64,000 nt of DNA, taken from assembly GCF_039679125.1 (NCBI RefSeq), contig NZ_CP155551.1, positions 1,984,001 to 2,048,000 on the forward strand, given 5' to 3'. This DNA is from Blastococcus sp. HT6-4 (GTDB taxonomy: Bacteria; Actinomycetota; Actinomycetes; Mycobacteriales; Geodermatophilaceae). Numbering within the stretch: the stretch's first letter is position 1; every line of letters begins with the position of its first letter. The notes under the pieces are model-generated. The model did not search any database. It had not been told where the DNA came from and saw nothing but the letters and a program-made list of their open reading frames with translations. This document shows positions 9,528-17,384 of this stretch, one piece after another. The position numbers and the translations under genes are program-made.

Positions 9528-10118
9528 TCAGCCTTCGCGGGTGAACAGCCAGCGGGCGAAGACGGCGTCCGCGTAGAGCTCCGTGCACCAGAGGACCGAC
9601 ACCCGGAACGCTCCCGGTGGCACGACCAGCAGCGGGCTGGCGTCGGTGGCCGCGCCTTCGTCGAGGTCACCGGAGTCCGGCGTCGGACCGGGGGTCTCGG
9701 GGAGGAGGAAGGCGCCGTCCTCACCCGTCCCGTCCAGGGCGGCGCTGATGAACGCCAGCCGGCCGCTCGGCACGGGCACCACGTCGCCGACCTGGTCGTC
9801 GGACGCCGGGAACGACAGCGCGGCGTCGAGCGTCCCCCGGTAGTCACCCGCGCTGGCCTGCACGACGGCGACGCTGCCGTCGTCGCCCCGGAAGACTTCC
9901 AGCCACCCCTCGTCGCCGACCTCCGGGTCGGTGAGGACGACCGCTGCGGTGCCCGGTCCCAGCGGGATGCCGGTGAGGTCGTAACCCAACTGCGGCACCA
10001 GTGCCTCGTAGGCCTGGTCGCTCAGCCCTCGCCAGGAGGGCAGCAGGTCGCCGTCCAGGGCGAGGAAGGGTTCGCCGTTGGTCCAGCAGCGGCCGACGTG
10101 GGTCCAGACGGATGGCAT
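9528..10118 (-). CDS. Imm21-like immunity-type protein (tentative)
   Basis: A 196-residue soluble protein from the ATG at 10118. Its layout resembles Imm21 proteins from polymorphic toxin systems: an N-terminal W...GEPFLALDGDLLPSWRG segment, then LGYDLTGIPLGPGTAAVVLTDPE (a glycine-rich strand pair ending in a D/E-P motif), a middle W-x-E-V-F-R-G-D-D-G, and a closing VVPPGAFRVSVLWCTE strand. No toxin gene is beside it, so it may be an orphan immunity or SMI1/Imm-like protein. The similarity is by eye only. An upstream ATG at 10151 would add 11 residues. Confidence 0.5.
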   Translation of the reverse strand: MPSVWTHVGRCWTNGEPFLALDGDLLPSWRGLSDQAYEALVPQLGYDLTGIPLGPGTAAVVLTDPEVGDEGWLEVFRGDDGSVAVVQASAGDYRGTLDAALSFPASDDQVGDVVPVPSGRLAFISAALDGTGEDGAFLLPETPGPTPDSGDLDEGAATDASPLLVVPPGAFRVSVLWCTELYADAVFARWLFTREG

Positions 10119-10709
10119 CCCGCCATCCTCCCGCAGCGGCCGCGGGGGCACCGCCCGCAGCGATGTCTGGCGGTGCGATGTGCACTGCCCCTCCGGGCGG
10201 TATCGCTTCGTGCCGAGCAGATGGCGTGAGGACGGAGCAGGGATGTGGCCCGGTCACCAACGCGGTGATGCGAGACGAGCGGTGGCCGCGTGAGCAAGAA
10301 CGGTCACCAGCGCACCGTAGGGCGGCGGTGGGACCACGTGGAGGAGGCTCGCGGCGTCGGCGCCTGGTCCGCCGGGCATCCGAGGGAGAGGTCGCGGCGT
10401 CTCGGCCTTGCGTGGATCCTAGGGCAGGAGCAGCTCCTGCAGGCTGCCGCCGACCTGACATAACGTCGATTATCGGCGCGCTGTCCCGGCGCGTGGAGAG
10501 CGGTTGATGATCATGGACTGTCGCCAGATGTCGACCGCCGGACCGGACGGTGTTCGACCCGGCCGTCGACCGTGACCGGCGTGCGCCGTGACCATCCGGA
10601 CGGCTGGGCGGTGCCGACGGCGAGCCGGCGGCCGGCCTCTCCGTCATGACCGCCGGCGGGCGCCGGCAGGTCCCGTGACGACCGGCGCCTCTGTCGATGA
10701 CTCCCCCGT

Positions 10710-10743
10710 GAGTTGATCTTGACTGCTGAGTCGATCTTGATGG
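10710..10743. repeat. Two direct repeats of 16 bp, 18 bp apart
   Basis: GAGTTGATCTTGACTG (10710-10725) and GAGTCGATCTTGATGG (10728-10743) share 13 of 16 bases. The 18-bp register, under two helical turns, is the kind of spacing seen for tandem regulator sites. The octamer GATCTTGA also occurs just downstream of pup near 43646. Confidence 0.45.
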
Positions 10744-10844
10744 GTCGGCGGCTCTCCATGGCCGGTCCCGAGTCGGCCGGATCCGCGCCGGAGCGCCGCC
10801 GAGTCGGGATCGGCTCCCCCGGACGCCGTCGCCCCCATCCGCTC

Positions 10845-10887
10845 ACACCACCGCCATTACGTCACTGTGACGTAAGGCCGGTGGTGT
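10845..10887. promoter_or_regulatory. 43-bp near-perfect inverted repeat, possible operator
   Basis: Two 21-bp arms surround a single central T at 10866. The inner nine bases are exact (TTACGTCAC / GTGACGTAA), the next three differ, and the outer nine are exact (ACACCACCG / CGGTGGTGT). It ends 35 bases before the -10 box TAGGGT (10923-10928) of the small lipoprotein gene. Its position and symmetry suggest a binding site for a dimeric or tetrameric regulator. A hairpin RNA is the alternative. Confidence 0.6.
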
Positions 10888-10934
10888 CGCAGGTTCGACG
10901 GGCGGCGGCCTGCTGACGTTCGTAGGGTCGGGTC

Positions 10935-11159
10935 ATGAGAATCCGACGACCGCTCACCGCCCTCCTGACATCCCTGGCGCTGTTCGGCGGCGGCGCCACG
11001 CTGACCGCGTGCCAGGCGGCGGGGCAGGACCAGAACGACGGGGTCACCGACGGGGAGATCGATCAGCTCGACCCCGAGGAGGCCGACCGCGAGAACCTGC
11101 CGGACGTCAGTGACCCGGAGGTCGGGCAGGACCTGGACGACGACGTCCAGGGCGACTGA
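10935..11159 (+). CDS. Small acidic lipoprotein
   Basis: A 74-residue predicted lipoprotein. It has a short basic N-terminus (MRIRRPL), a hydrophobic stretch and the lipobox L-T-A-C with the acylated Cys near residue 26. The mature part of about 48 residues is strongly acidic (many Asp/Glu) and contains no domain I recognise. The ATG is 6 nt after TAGGGT (10923-10928), so the mRNA is probably leaderless. The 43-bp inverted repeat lies just upstream and is likely to control it. It would be membrane-anchored on the outer face. Its role is unknown. Confidence 0.7.
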   Translation: MRIRRPLTALLTSLALFGGGATLTACQAAGQDQNDGVTDGEIDQLDPEEADRENLPDVSDPEVGQDLDDDVQGD

Positions 11160-11172
11160 GCGGAGCGTCGGT

Positions 11173-11580
11173 TCAGCTGGAGCGCTCGGTGACCCACAGC
11201 CGGTCGAGCCGGCCCGTGGAGTGCACGAGGTCGGCCAGCGCGCGCTCCAGCTCCGCCTTGGTCGGCCGCTCCTCGAGCATGGTCTGGACGTCTTCCAGCG
11301 CGCACCGCAGCTGGAACAGCCGGTCCTGCAGGCCGTCGAGCTCGGCCCGCGACACCAGGACGACGTCACCGGGCAGCCCAGCCTTCGCCGTCGCGGCACG
11401 CTGCTCGTAGGCCCGCTGGCGGCACGCCTGACCGCAGTACAGCCGGGGACGACCGACCGACCCCTGCTGGGGCAGGACCCGGCGACACCAGCCGCACCGG
11501 CGCTGCTCGTCGCTCCCCCGGCTGGGGAGCGGGGCGACGGGGACGGGGACGGTGCTGCCGGATGCGTGCTGCTGTGCCAC
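11173..11580 (-). CDS. Zinc-ribbon plus coiled-coil hypothetical protein
   Basis: A 135-residue protein from the GTG at 11580. Near residues 27-55 it has CGWCRRVL...RLYCGQACRQRAYEQR, a C-x2-C...C-x3-C zinc-binding unit followed by a basic helix. The rest (about 70-130) is a heptad-like, charged helical region (LFQLRCALEDVQTMLEERP). Similar short proteins are scattered in actinobacteria without assigned function; a nucleic-acid or protein-binding role is a guess. It is divergent from the aminotransferase gene (73 bases between starts). Confidence 0.65.
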   Translation of the reverse strand: MAQQHASGSTVPVPVAPLPSRGSDEQRRCGWCRRVLPQQGSVGRPRLYCGQACRQRAYEQRAATAKAGLPGDVVLVSRAELDGLQDRLFQLRCALEDVQTMLEERPTKAELERALADLVHSTGRLDRLWVTERSS

Positions 11581-11653
11581 GCCTGCGCACGCTAGACGTC
11601 GGCACCGACAGCTCTCGGTGACACGCCACACCGGCCACGGAAGGAGGGCCCCG

Positions 11654-12841
11654 ATGCCCCGCCAGGACGAGCCGCTGGACCTGTCCCCGGTGTTCGACGC
11701 GCTCAGCGAGGAGGGCCTGCGGGCCGCCGGCAGCCTCAAGTGGACCCGGTACGGCCGGGCGCTCGGCGCCTTCGTGGCGGAGATGGACTTCGGCACCGCA
11801 CCGGAGGTGACCCGGGCGCTGGCGGCCGCGGTCGAGGGCAGCCGGTTCGGTTACCTGACGCCCGAGGCGGCGGCGGAGATGGCCCGGGCCTGCGCGTCCT
11901 GGCAGGCCCGGCGGTACGGCTGGTCGGTGCCGCCGGAGTGGGTGACGCCGCTGCCCGACGTGCTGGCCGGGCTGCAGGCGGCGATCGAGCACTTCAGCCC
12001 GCCGGGCAGCCCGGTGGTGCTGCCGACGCCGGCGTACATGCCCTTCCTGTTCGTCCCCGGGTTGCTGGGCCGCGAGGTCATCGAGGTCCCGATGGTGCGG
12101 CGCGCCGGCCGGATGACCTACGACCTCGACGCGGTAGCCCGGGCCTTCGACGCCGGGGGCCGGCTGTTCGTGCACTGCAACCCGCACAACCCGCTCGGCC
12201 GGGTCTTCACCGCCGACGAGCAGCTGGAGCTCGCCGAGGTCGTCGACCGCGCCGGCGCCCGCGTGTTCTCCGACGAGATCCACGCGCCCCTGGTCCTGCC
12301 CGGCGCCGTGCACCGGCCCTACGCGTCGCTCTCGTCGGTCACCGCTGCCCACACGGTGACGGCCACGTCGGCGTCGAAGGCCTGGAACCTGCCGGGTCTC
12401 AAGGCCGCCCAGCTGCTGCTCTCCGACGAGGCGGACGCCGCGCACTGGGCGGACGTGGGCTACCTGGCCGGGCACGGCGCGTCGACGCCCGGCGTCCTGG
12501 CCGCGACCGCCGCCTATGAGCGGGGTGGGCCGTGGCTGGACGGGGTGCTCCGGTACCTCGTCGGCAACCGGCGGCTGCTCACCGACGCGCTGGCCGAGCG
12601 GGCGCCGGGCATCGGCTTCCAGCCGCCCGAGGGCACCTACCTGGCCTGGCTGGACTGCCGCGGCCTGGATCTGCCCTCGCCGGCCGGCGCCTTCTTCCTG
12701 GAGCGGGCCGGGGTCGCGCTCGTCGACGGCGCGGAGTGCGGTGCCGTGGGCGCCGGGCACGTCCGGCTCAACTTCGCGACGCCGCGCCCGGTGCTGACCG
12801 CGATCGTCGACCGGATGGTGGCCGCGCTCGGGGGCGGCTGA
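11654..12841 (+). CDS. MalY/PatB family PLP-dependent aminotransferase (C-S lyase type)
   Basis: A 395-residue fold-type I PLP enzyme. Seen: VAEMDFGTAPEV near residue 42, the NPHNPLGR substrate/PLP loop at about 176, SDEIHAPLV at 206-214 and the PLP lysine in TSASKAWNLPG (K242). The D-E-I-H motif and N-P-H-N-P-x-G are characteristic of MalY/PatB cystathionine beta-lyase-type enzymes, which cleave cystathionine or cysteine conjugates. A role in sulfur amino acid metabolism is likely. No regulator or sulfur gene is adjacent. The ATG at 11654 has a strong ribosome-binding site (GGAAGGAGGG). It is divergent from the zinc-ribbon gene. Confidence 0.9.
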   Translation: MPRQDEPLDLSPVFDALSEEGLRAAGSLKWTRYGRALGAFVAEMDFGTAPEVTRALAAAVEGSRFGYLTPEAAAEMARACASWQARRYGWSVPPEWVTPLPDVLAGLQAAIEHFSPPGSPVVLPTPAYMPFLFVPGLLGREVIEVPMVRRAGRMTYDLDAVARAFDAGGRLFVHCNPHNPLGRVFTADEQLELAEVVDRAGARVFSDEIHAPLVLPGAVHRPYASLSSVTAAHTVTATSASKAWNLPGLKAAQLLLSDEADAAHWADVGYLAGHGASTPGVLAATAAYERGGPWLDGVLRYLVGNRRLLTDALAERAPGIGFQPPEGTYLAWLDCRGLDLPSPAGAFFLERAGVALVDGAECGAVGAGHVRLNFATPRPVLTAIVDRMVAALGGG

Positions 12842-12895
12842 GGCGGATCGCCGGGGCCTCGAGGGTCGCTCGGGCCCGGCCACTAGCGTGGACGC

Positions 12896-13672
12896 GTGCC
12901 TGCTGCGCGGTTCGCCTACCTCGACGCGCCGACGCCGCTGGCCATGGCGCACCGTGGCGGCGCCATCGAGCACCTGGAGAACAGCATGCCGGCCTTCGAG
13001 GCCTGCGTGCAACTGGGCTACCGCTACCTGGAGACCGACGTCCAGGTGACCGCCGACGGCGTGCTCGTGGCGTTCCACGACCCCAACCTGGAGCGGGTCA
13101 CCGGGCAGTCCGGGCGGATCGACAGCCTCACCTGGGCGCAGGTGGCCGAGGCCCGCATCGGGGGGCGCGAGCCGATCGTGCGGCTCGAGGACCTGCTGGC
13201 TGCGTGGCCCGACGTCCGGTTCAACCTCGACATCAAGGCCGCCGGCGTGCTGGCGCCCCTCGTCCGCCTGGTGCGCCGGATGAAGGTGACCGACCGGATC
13301 TGCCTCGGTTCCTTCTCCGACGCCCGCATCGCCGCCGCCCGGCGGCTGTTCGGCCCCACGGTGTGCACCTCCCTGGGGCCGCGCGGGGTCGCCGCGCTCC
13401 GGCTGTCGTCCTACCAACCGCGGGCCGCGGGGCTGGTGCGCATCCAGGCCGGGTGCGCGCAGGTCCCCCTGCAGCTCGGCGGCCGGGCGCTGGTCGACGA
13501 GCGCTTCCTCGCCGCGGCCCACGCGCGGGGTCTGCAGGTGCACGTGTGGACGGTCGACGATCCCGCCGAGGTCGAGGTGATGCTGGACCTGGGGGTCGAC
13601 GGGATCATGACCGACCGCCCGGCCATGCTCCGGGAGGTCCTCGAGAAGCGTGGCCAGTGGGCGCCACGGTGA
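12896..13672 (+). CDS. Glycerophosphodiester phosphodiesterase
   Basis: A 258-residue cytosolic GDPD that hydrolyses glycerophosphodiesters to glycerol 3-phosphate and an alcohol. The TIM-barrel signature is complete: MAHRGGAIEHLENSM (His19-Arg20), the metal-binding YLETDVQ (Glu46, Asp48), FHDPNLERVTG with the second catalytic His (61), FNLDIKA and late HVWTVDD. There is no signal peptide. The GTG start is 6 nt after TAGCGT (12884-12889), so leaderless initiation is likely. The stop overlaps the GTG of the acyltransferase, which suggests a lipid-turnover operon. Confidence 0.93.
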   Translation: MPAARFAYLDAPTPLAMAHRGGAIEHLENSMPAFEACVQLGYRYLETDVQVTADGVLVAFHDPNLERVTGQSGRIDSLTWAQVAEARIGGREPIVRLEDLLAAWPDVRFNLDIKAAGVLAPLVRLVRRMKVTDRICLGSFSDARIAAARRLFGPTVCTSLGPRGVAALRLSSYQPRAAGLVRIQAGCAQVPLQLGGRALVDERFLAAAHARGLQVHVWTVDDPAEVEVMLDLGVDGIMTDRPAMLREVLEKRGQWAPR

Positions 13673-14559
13673 GTCCCGCGGAGCGGCTGCGCGCCTGGCG
13701 ACCCCGCACACCTCCCCTGCCGCAGGACCTGGCGGACCTCGTGCGGGCCGACGACCCCGAGTGGTTCGCCCGCGAACTGGCGATCGCGGTGGCGCCGCCC
13801 TGGTGGGTCTGGCGCTTCCTGCTGCGCCGCTTCTCCTGGCTGGTCGGCATCTTCGGCCGGGTCGAGGTCAGCGGCAGCATCCCCGAGGAGCTGCGCCGCG
13901 GTCCGCTGCTGCTGGCGGCCAACCACATCGGCGACTTCGACCCCTTCGTCGTCGCCGTCGCCCTGCACAAGCTGGGCGTCACGCCCCGGATCATGACCAC
14001 CGGCGGGATCCTCGCCGCCCCGGTCGCAGGCGCCCTGCTGGAACGGACCGGCGCCATCCGGGTCGAGCGCGGCACCGAACTGGCCCGCCACGCCGTCCGG
14101 GTCACCGAGGTGGCCCTCGTGCACGGCGGTCACGTCGTCGCCTACCCCGAGGGCCGGGTGGGCCTGGCGCCCGATCTGTGGCCGGAACGCGGCCGCACCG
14201 GCATGGCGCGGCTGGCCCTGGGCCTGCGGGTGCCGGTGATCCCGGTCAGCCAGTGGGGCGCTCACGAGGTGCTGCAGTACGGCAACGACTGGGGGAAGCT
14301 GCGCACCGCCGTCCGCGCCGTGCTGCGCCGCCCGGCCCTGCGGGTGCACGTCGGCCCGCCGGTGGTCTTCGACGACCTGCAGATGGGGCGGGTCGGCGAC
14401 GCCAACCGGGCCCGGATCCGGATCGCCGCCGCCCTCACCCGCGGTCTGCGCCCGCTGCGCGCCGACGAGCTCGAGGCGCCCGCGTTCACCGACCCGACGC
14501 GGCCGACCGGCGCCGTCGCGGCGTTCCCGGGAGGCGTCGTCCCGGAGGACATCCCGTGA
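13669..14559 (+). CDS. 1-acyl-sn-glycerol-3-phosphate acyltransferase-like protein
   Basis: A 296-residue PlsC-domain protein expected to acylate a glycerophospholipid precursor at the membrane. Seen: an amphipathic or membrane-proximal segment VAPPWWVWRFLLRRFSWLVG (about 41-60), the catalytic NHIGDFD (H-x4-D, 86-91), GAIRVERG and YPEGRVG (near 157). The start overlaps the upstream GDPD stop as GTGA; a GTG 12 bases earlier is possible. The two genes could recycle and rebuild phospholipids. The substrate is not determined. Confidence 0.88.
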   Translation: MSPAERLRAWRPRTPPLPQDLADLVRADDPEWFARELAIAVAPPWWVWRFLLRRFSWLVGIFGRVEVSGSIPEELRRGPLLLAANHIGDFDPFVVAVALHKLGVTPRIMTTGGILAAPVAGALLERTGAIRVERGTELARHAVRVTEVALVHGGHVVAYPEGRVGLAPDLWPERGRTGMARLALGLRVPVIPVSQWGAHEVLQYGNDWGKLRTAVRAVLRRPALRVHVGPPVVFDDLQMGRVGDANRARIRIAAALTRGLRPLRADELEAPAFTDPTRPTGAVAAFPGGVVPEDIP

Positions 14560-14611
14560 CCGGTGGGGCCCGGTGCTGGACCGGCCGTCCCCTGCCTGGC
14601 AACCTGCCGCG

Positions 14612-15967
14612 GTGACCACCGCCGCCGCTCCCGCCGGCTCGCCGGTGCCGCCGGTCGATCGCGCGCTCCGGCGCGAGCGCTTCGGCTGGTACTCCTACGA
14701 CTGGGCGATGTCGGTCTTCAACACCTCGGTGACGACCGTCTTCCTCGGGCCGTACCTGACCGCCATCGCGCGCGACGCCGCCGGCCCGGACGAGCGGCTG
14801 TCGTTCCTCGGCCTGTCGATCGCGGCCGGCAGCTGGTTCTCCTACGTGCTCTCGGCGTCGGTGGTCCTGCAGGTGCTGGTGCTCCCCCTGGCCGGCGCCG
14901 TCGCCGACCGCACCGGCCGCAAACGCGAGATGCTCGCCGGCTTCGCGATCCTCGGGGCGCTCGCCACGACGGCGCTGTTCTTCGCCGGGGACGGCCGGTG
15001 GCTGATGGGTGCTCTCCTGTTCGTCCTGGCCAACATCGCGTTCGGTGCCGCCACGGTCGTCTACTACTCCTGGCTGCCCGACCTGGCCGGGCCGAACGAG
15101 CGCGACCTGGTCTCCAGCCGCGGCTGGGCGTTCGGCTACGTCGGCGGAGCCCTGCTGCTCGCCGTGCACCTCGGCCTGGTGGTCGCCGCCGAGGACCTGG
15201 GGCTGACCACCGGTGAGGCGGTGCGGATCGCCCTGGCCACCGCCGGCCTGTGGTGGGGCGCCTTCACCCTGTTCTCGGTGTCCCGCCTGCGCAACCGCCC
15301 GGTCGCGGCCTCCGCGGTGCGGTCGGGCAGCAGTTTCCGGCAGCTGGCCACCACGTTCCGGGAGATGCGGGCCTTTCCGCTGACACTGTGGTTCCTGGGG
15401 GCGTACCTGCTGTTCAACGACGGCGTGCAGACCGTCATCTCGCTGTCGGCCCTGTACGCGACCGAGGAGCTGGGCCTGGCCCAGGACGTGCTCACCGGTG
15501 CGATCCTGATGGTGCAGGTCGTGGCGGTCTTCGGCGCGCTCGGGCTCGGTCGCATGGCCGTGCGCTACGGGGCCAAGCGGGTGGTCCTCGGCGCCCTGCT
15601 CGCCTGGATCGGCGTGCTGTTCGCCGCGTTCTTCCTGCAGACCGGTGCGGTGGCGCAGTTCTACGCCCTCGCCGCGGTGATCGGTCTCGTCCAGGGCGGC
15701 ACCCAGGCGCTCTCCCGGTCGCTGTTCAGCCAGCTCATCCCGGCGGGCAAGGAGGCCGAATACTACGGCTTCTACGAGATCAGCGACCGCGGGACCAGCT
15801 GGCTCGGCCCGCTGGCCTTCGGGCTGACCTACCAGCTGACCGGCTCCTACCGGCTGGCGATCGTCAGCCTGGTCATCTTCTTCGTGGGCGGCTTCATCGC
15901 GCTGGCGGCCCTGCCGATGCGGCGTGCCGTCCTGGCCGCCGGGAACACGCCCCCGGAGCGCCTGTGA
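14612..15967 (+). CDS. MFS transporter, UMF1 (Atg22-like) type
   Basis: A 451-residue membrane protein with about twelve transmembrane segments. The opening RFGWYSYDWAMSVFNTSVTT is the UMF1/Atg22-like family signature. The loop ADRTGRKREM corresponds to the MFS G-x3-D-R-x-G-R-R motif after TM2-3, and SRSLFSQLIPAG(KEAEYYGF) near 380 is another family mark. Bacterial UMF1 substrates are unknown; the eukaryotic member exports amino acids from vacuoles. I prefer the GTG at 14612; an in-frame GTG at 14573 would add 13 residues. Its stop overlaps the thymidine kinase start. Confidence 0.88.
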   Translation: MTTAAAPAGSPVPPVDRALRRERFGWYSYDWAMSVFNTSVTTVFLGPYLTAIARDAAGPDERLSFLGLSIAAGSWFSYVLSASVVLQVLVLPLAGAVADRTGRKREMLAGFAILGALATTALFFAGDGRWLMGALLFVLANIAFGAATVVYYSWLPDLAGPNERDLVSSRGWAFGYVGGALLLAVHLGLVVAAEDLGLTTGEAVRIALATAGLWWGAFTLFSVSRLRNRPVAASAVRSGSSFRQLATTFREMRAFPLTLWFLGAYLLFNDGVQTVISLSALYATEELGLAQDVLTGAILMVQVVAVFGALGLGRMAVRYGAKRVVLGALLAWIGVLFAAFFLQTGAVAQFYALAAVIGLVQGGTQALSRSLFSQLIPAGKEAEYYGFYEISDRGTSWLGPLAFGLTYQLTGSYRLAIVSLVIFFVGGFIALAALPMRRAVLAAGNTPPERL

Positions 15968-16728
15968 ACCCGGACGGCGATCGACCGGCCGCGGAGGACG
16001 CCCGCTCCCCCGTCCTCCCCGCGCTGTCGTCCGTGCCGGCCTCGGGCGACCGGCGGCGGCACCCCGCACCCGCCCACCTGCGCTTCTTCCACGGACCGAT
16101 GGACTGCGGGAAGTCGACCCTCGCGCTGCAGATGGACCACAACCAGAGCCGGCAGGGGCGGAACGGGTTGCTGGTCACCCAGGGCGACCGCTCCTCGGCC
16201 CCGCAGATCAGCTCCCGCGTGGGCCTGTGCCGGGCGGCCGTGGAGATCGACGGCGGGACCGACCTTCGGCTGCTGGTCCGCGACCGCTGGGCGGGTGGGC
16301 ACCGCGTGGACTACCTCATCGTCGACGAGGCGCAGTTCCTCTCCCCCGGCCAGGTCGACCAGCTCGCCGAACTCGTCGACGAGTCGCACGTCGACGTCTA
16401 CGCCTTCGGCCTGACCACGGATTTCCGCACCCGGCTCTTCCCGGGCACCGCCCGGCTGCTGGAGGTCGCCGACGACGTGCAGCGCATCCAGGTGGAGGTC
16501 CTCTGCTGGTGCGGGCTGCCGGGGCTGCTCAACGCCCGGGTGGTGGACGGGGTGATGGTGCGGTCCGGGGAGACCGTCGTCGTCGCCGACACCGCGCCCC
16601 CGGAGCTGCCCGGCGCGGGGGCGGGCTCCTCCCCCACCGTGCGCTACCAGGTGCTCTGCCGCCGGCACTACGTCCGCGGTGAACTGGGGCCGACGGCGGC
16701 CGGTCCGGGGCAGCTGGCCCTGCCCTGA
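15964..16728 (+). CDS. Thymidine kinase (TK1 type)
   Basis: A 254-residue cytosolic enzyme that phosphorylates thymidine in pyrimidine salvage. The P-loop FHGPMDCGKST is at about 42-52, the Mg motif is YLIVDEAQFLSPGQVDQL near 118-135, then YAFGLTTDFRTRLFPGTARL. The zinc-binding lasso region has LCWCGLPG and a late LCRRHY. The first 37 residues are a Pro/Arg-rich extension not needed for the fold. The GTG overlaps the transporter stop codon, so the gene is likely cotranscribed. TK1 genes are patchily distributed in actinobacteria. Confidence 0.92.
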   Translation: MNPDGDRPAAEDARSPVLPALSSVPASGDRRRHPAPAHLRFFHGPMDCGKSTLALQMDHNQSRQGRNGLLVTQGDRSSAPQISSRVGLCRAAVEIDGGTDLRLLVRDRWAGGHRVDYLIVDEAQFLSPGQVDQLAELVDESHVDVYAFGLTTDFRTRLFPGTARLLEVADDVQRIQVEVLCWCGLPGLLNARVVDGVMVRSGETVVVADTAPPELPGAGAGSSPTVRYQVLCRRHYVRGELGPTAAGPGQLALP

Positions 16729-16804
16729 CCTGCCGGTCTCACCCGGTCGGGGGGCGGTGACCGCCGGGATCCCACCCCATGCGATGATGAACAGCCGATT
16801 CGGC

Positions 16805-16830
16805 GGAATCTCTCCGCCTTTTCCGTCGTT
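16805..16830 (+). promoter_or_regulatory. Sigma-R-type promoter upstream of rbpA
   Basis: GGAAT (16805-16809), exactly 18 bases, then GTT (16828-16830) matches the GGAAT-N18-GTT consensus of the actinobacterial thiol-stress sigma factor SigR/SigH. It lies 90 bases before the rbpA start. Streptomyces rbpA is known to be SigR-controlled. The overlapping GGCGGA...TCCGCC-TTTT (16802-16822) could alternatively be a small terminator for the preceding gene. Confidence 0.7.
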
Positions 16831-16919
16831 GATCTCTCTGACTCCCCGGTTACCTGGGTACTGCCCTGGCCACCGGACGTCGAGTCCCGACCGACACAAG
16901 CACGAGAGGACGGTGTGCC

Positions 16920-17264
16920 ATGGGTGAGCGTTCCCTGCGCGGCAGCCGACTGGGCAGCGTCAGCTACGAGACCGAACGGAACACCGCGCCCATCGAGCGG
17001 CAGTACGCCGAGTACCGGTGCCCGTCGGGCCACCTGTTCACGGTGCCCTTCGCCGACGACGCCGAGCTCCCCGACACCTGGGAGTGCAAGTTCGACGGCT
17101 CCGCGGCGAAGCTGGTCGGTGGGACCGAGCCGACGCCCAAGAAGGTGAAGCCCCCGCGGACCCACTGGGACATGCTGCTCGAGCGCCGCAGCGTCGAGGA
17201 CCTCGAGGAGGTCCTGGCCGAGCGCCTCGAGGTGCTCCGCGGCCGGCGGACCCGCGCCAGCTGA
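16920..17264 (+). CDS. rbpA: RNA polymerase-binding protein RbpA
   Basis: A 114-residue actinobacterial transcription factor that binds RNA polymerase and the principal sigma factor and stabilises open complexes. Seen: the N-terminal tail MGERSLRGSRLGSVSYETER, the zinc-ribbon-like core around YRCPSGHLFTVPFADDAELPDTWECKFDG, the basic linker KKVKPPRTHWDMLLERRS and the C-terminal sigma-interacting helix EDLEEVLAERLEVLRGR. Length and all segments match the family. The ATG is preceded by GAGAGGACG. A sigma-R-like promoter lies upstream and a strong terminator follows, so the gene is monocistronic. Confidence 0.97.
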   Translation: MGERSLRGSRLGSVSYETERNTAPIERQYAEYRCPSGHLFTVPFADDAELPDTWECKFDGSAAKLVGGTEPTPKKVKPPRTHWDMLLERRSVEDLEEVLAERLEVLRGRRTRAS

Positions 17265-17280
17265 CCCCAGCACGACGACG

Positions 17281-17313
17281 AACGGCCCCGGTGGGACTCC
17301 CACCGGGGCCGTT
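17281..17313 (+). terminator. Strong terminator hairpin after rbpA
   Basis: AACGGCCCCGGTGGG (17281-17295) and its exact complement (17299-17313) surround a 3-nt loop, starting 17 bases after the rbpA stop. The 15-bp perfect stem ends in TT. It probably also serves the convergent FxsA gene. Confidence 0.85.
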
Positions 17314-17384
17314 CCGCATCCGGCGACAGCCGGGGTGTCCCCGGCACGCCGGAGCTCGGCTCCCGGGTGCTCCGGTGGCCGGGG

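Larger units (their letters stand above)
10119..10934. other. Gene-free stretch of 816 bases with regulatory-looking repeats
   Basis: No reading frame here looks coding; the long frames are Arg/Pro-rich shadows. GC is visibly lower around 10440-10760. It holds a small hairpin with arms GCAGGAG and CTCCTGC near 10424-10440, an 18-bp-spaced direct repeat at 10710-10743 and the 43-bp inverted repeat at 10845-10887. A decayed gene cannot be excluded. Confidence 0.5.

Noticed and set aside
10001-10507. Plus-strand frame of 168 codons in the gap after the Imm21-like gene
   Set aside because: Composition is low-complexity Arg/Ala/Gly, no ribosome-binding site or -10 box, and it overlaps the Imm21-like gene.
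12536-12560. Frameshift suspicion in the MalY-type gene because several frames are open
   Set aside because: The reading 11654-12841 is continuous with all PLP motifs in order; other frames are shadows.
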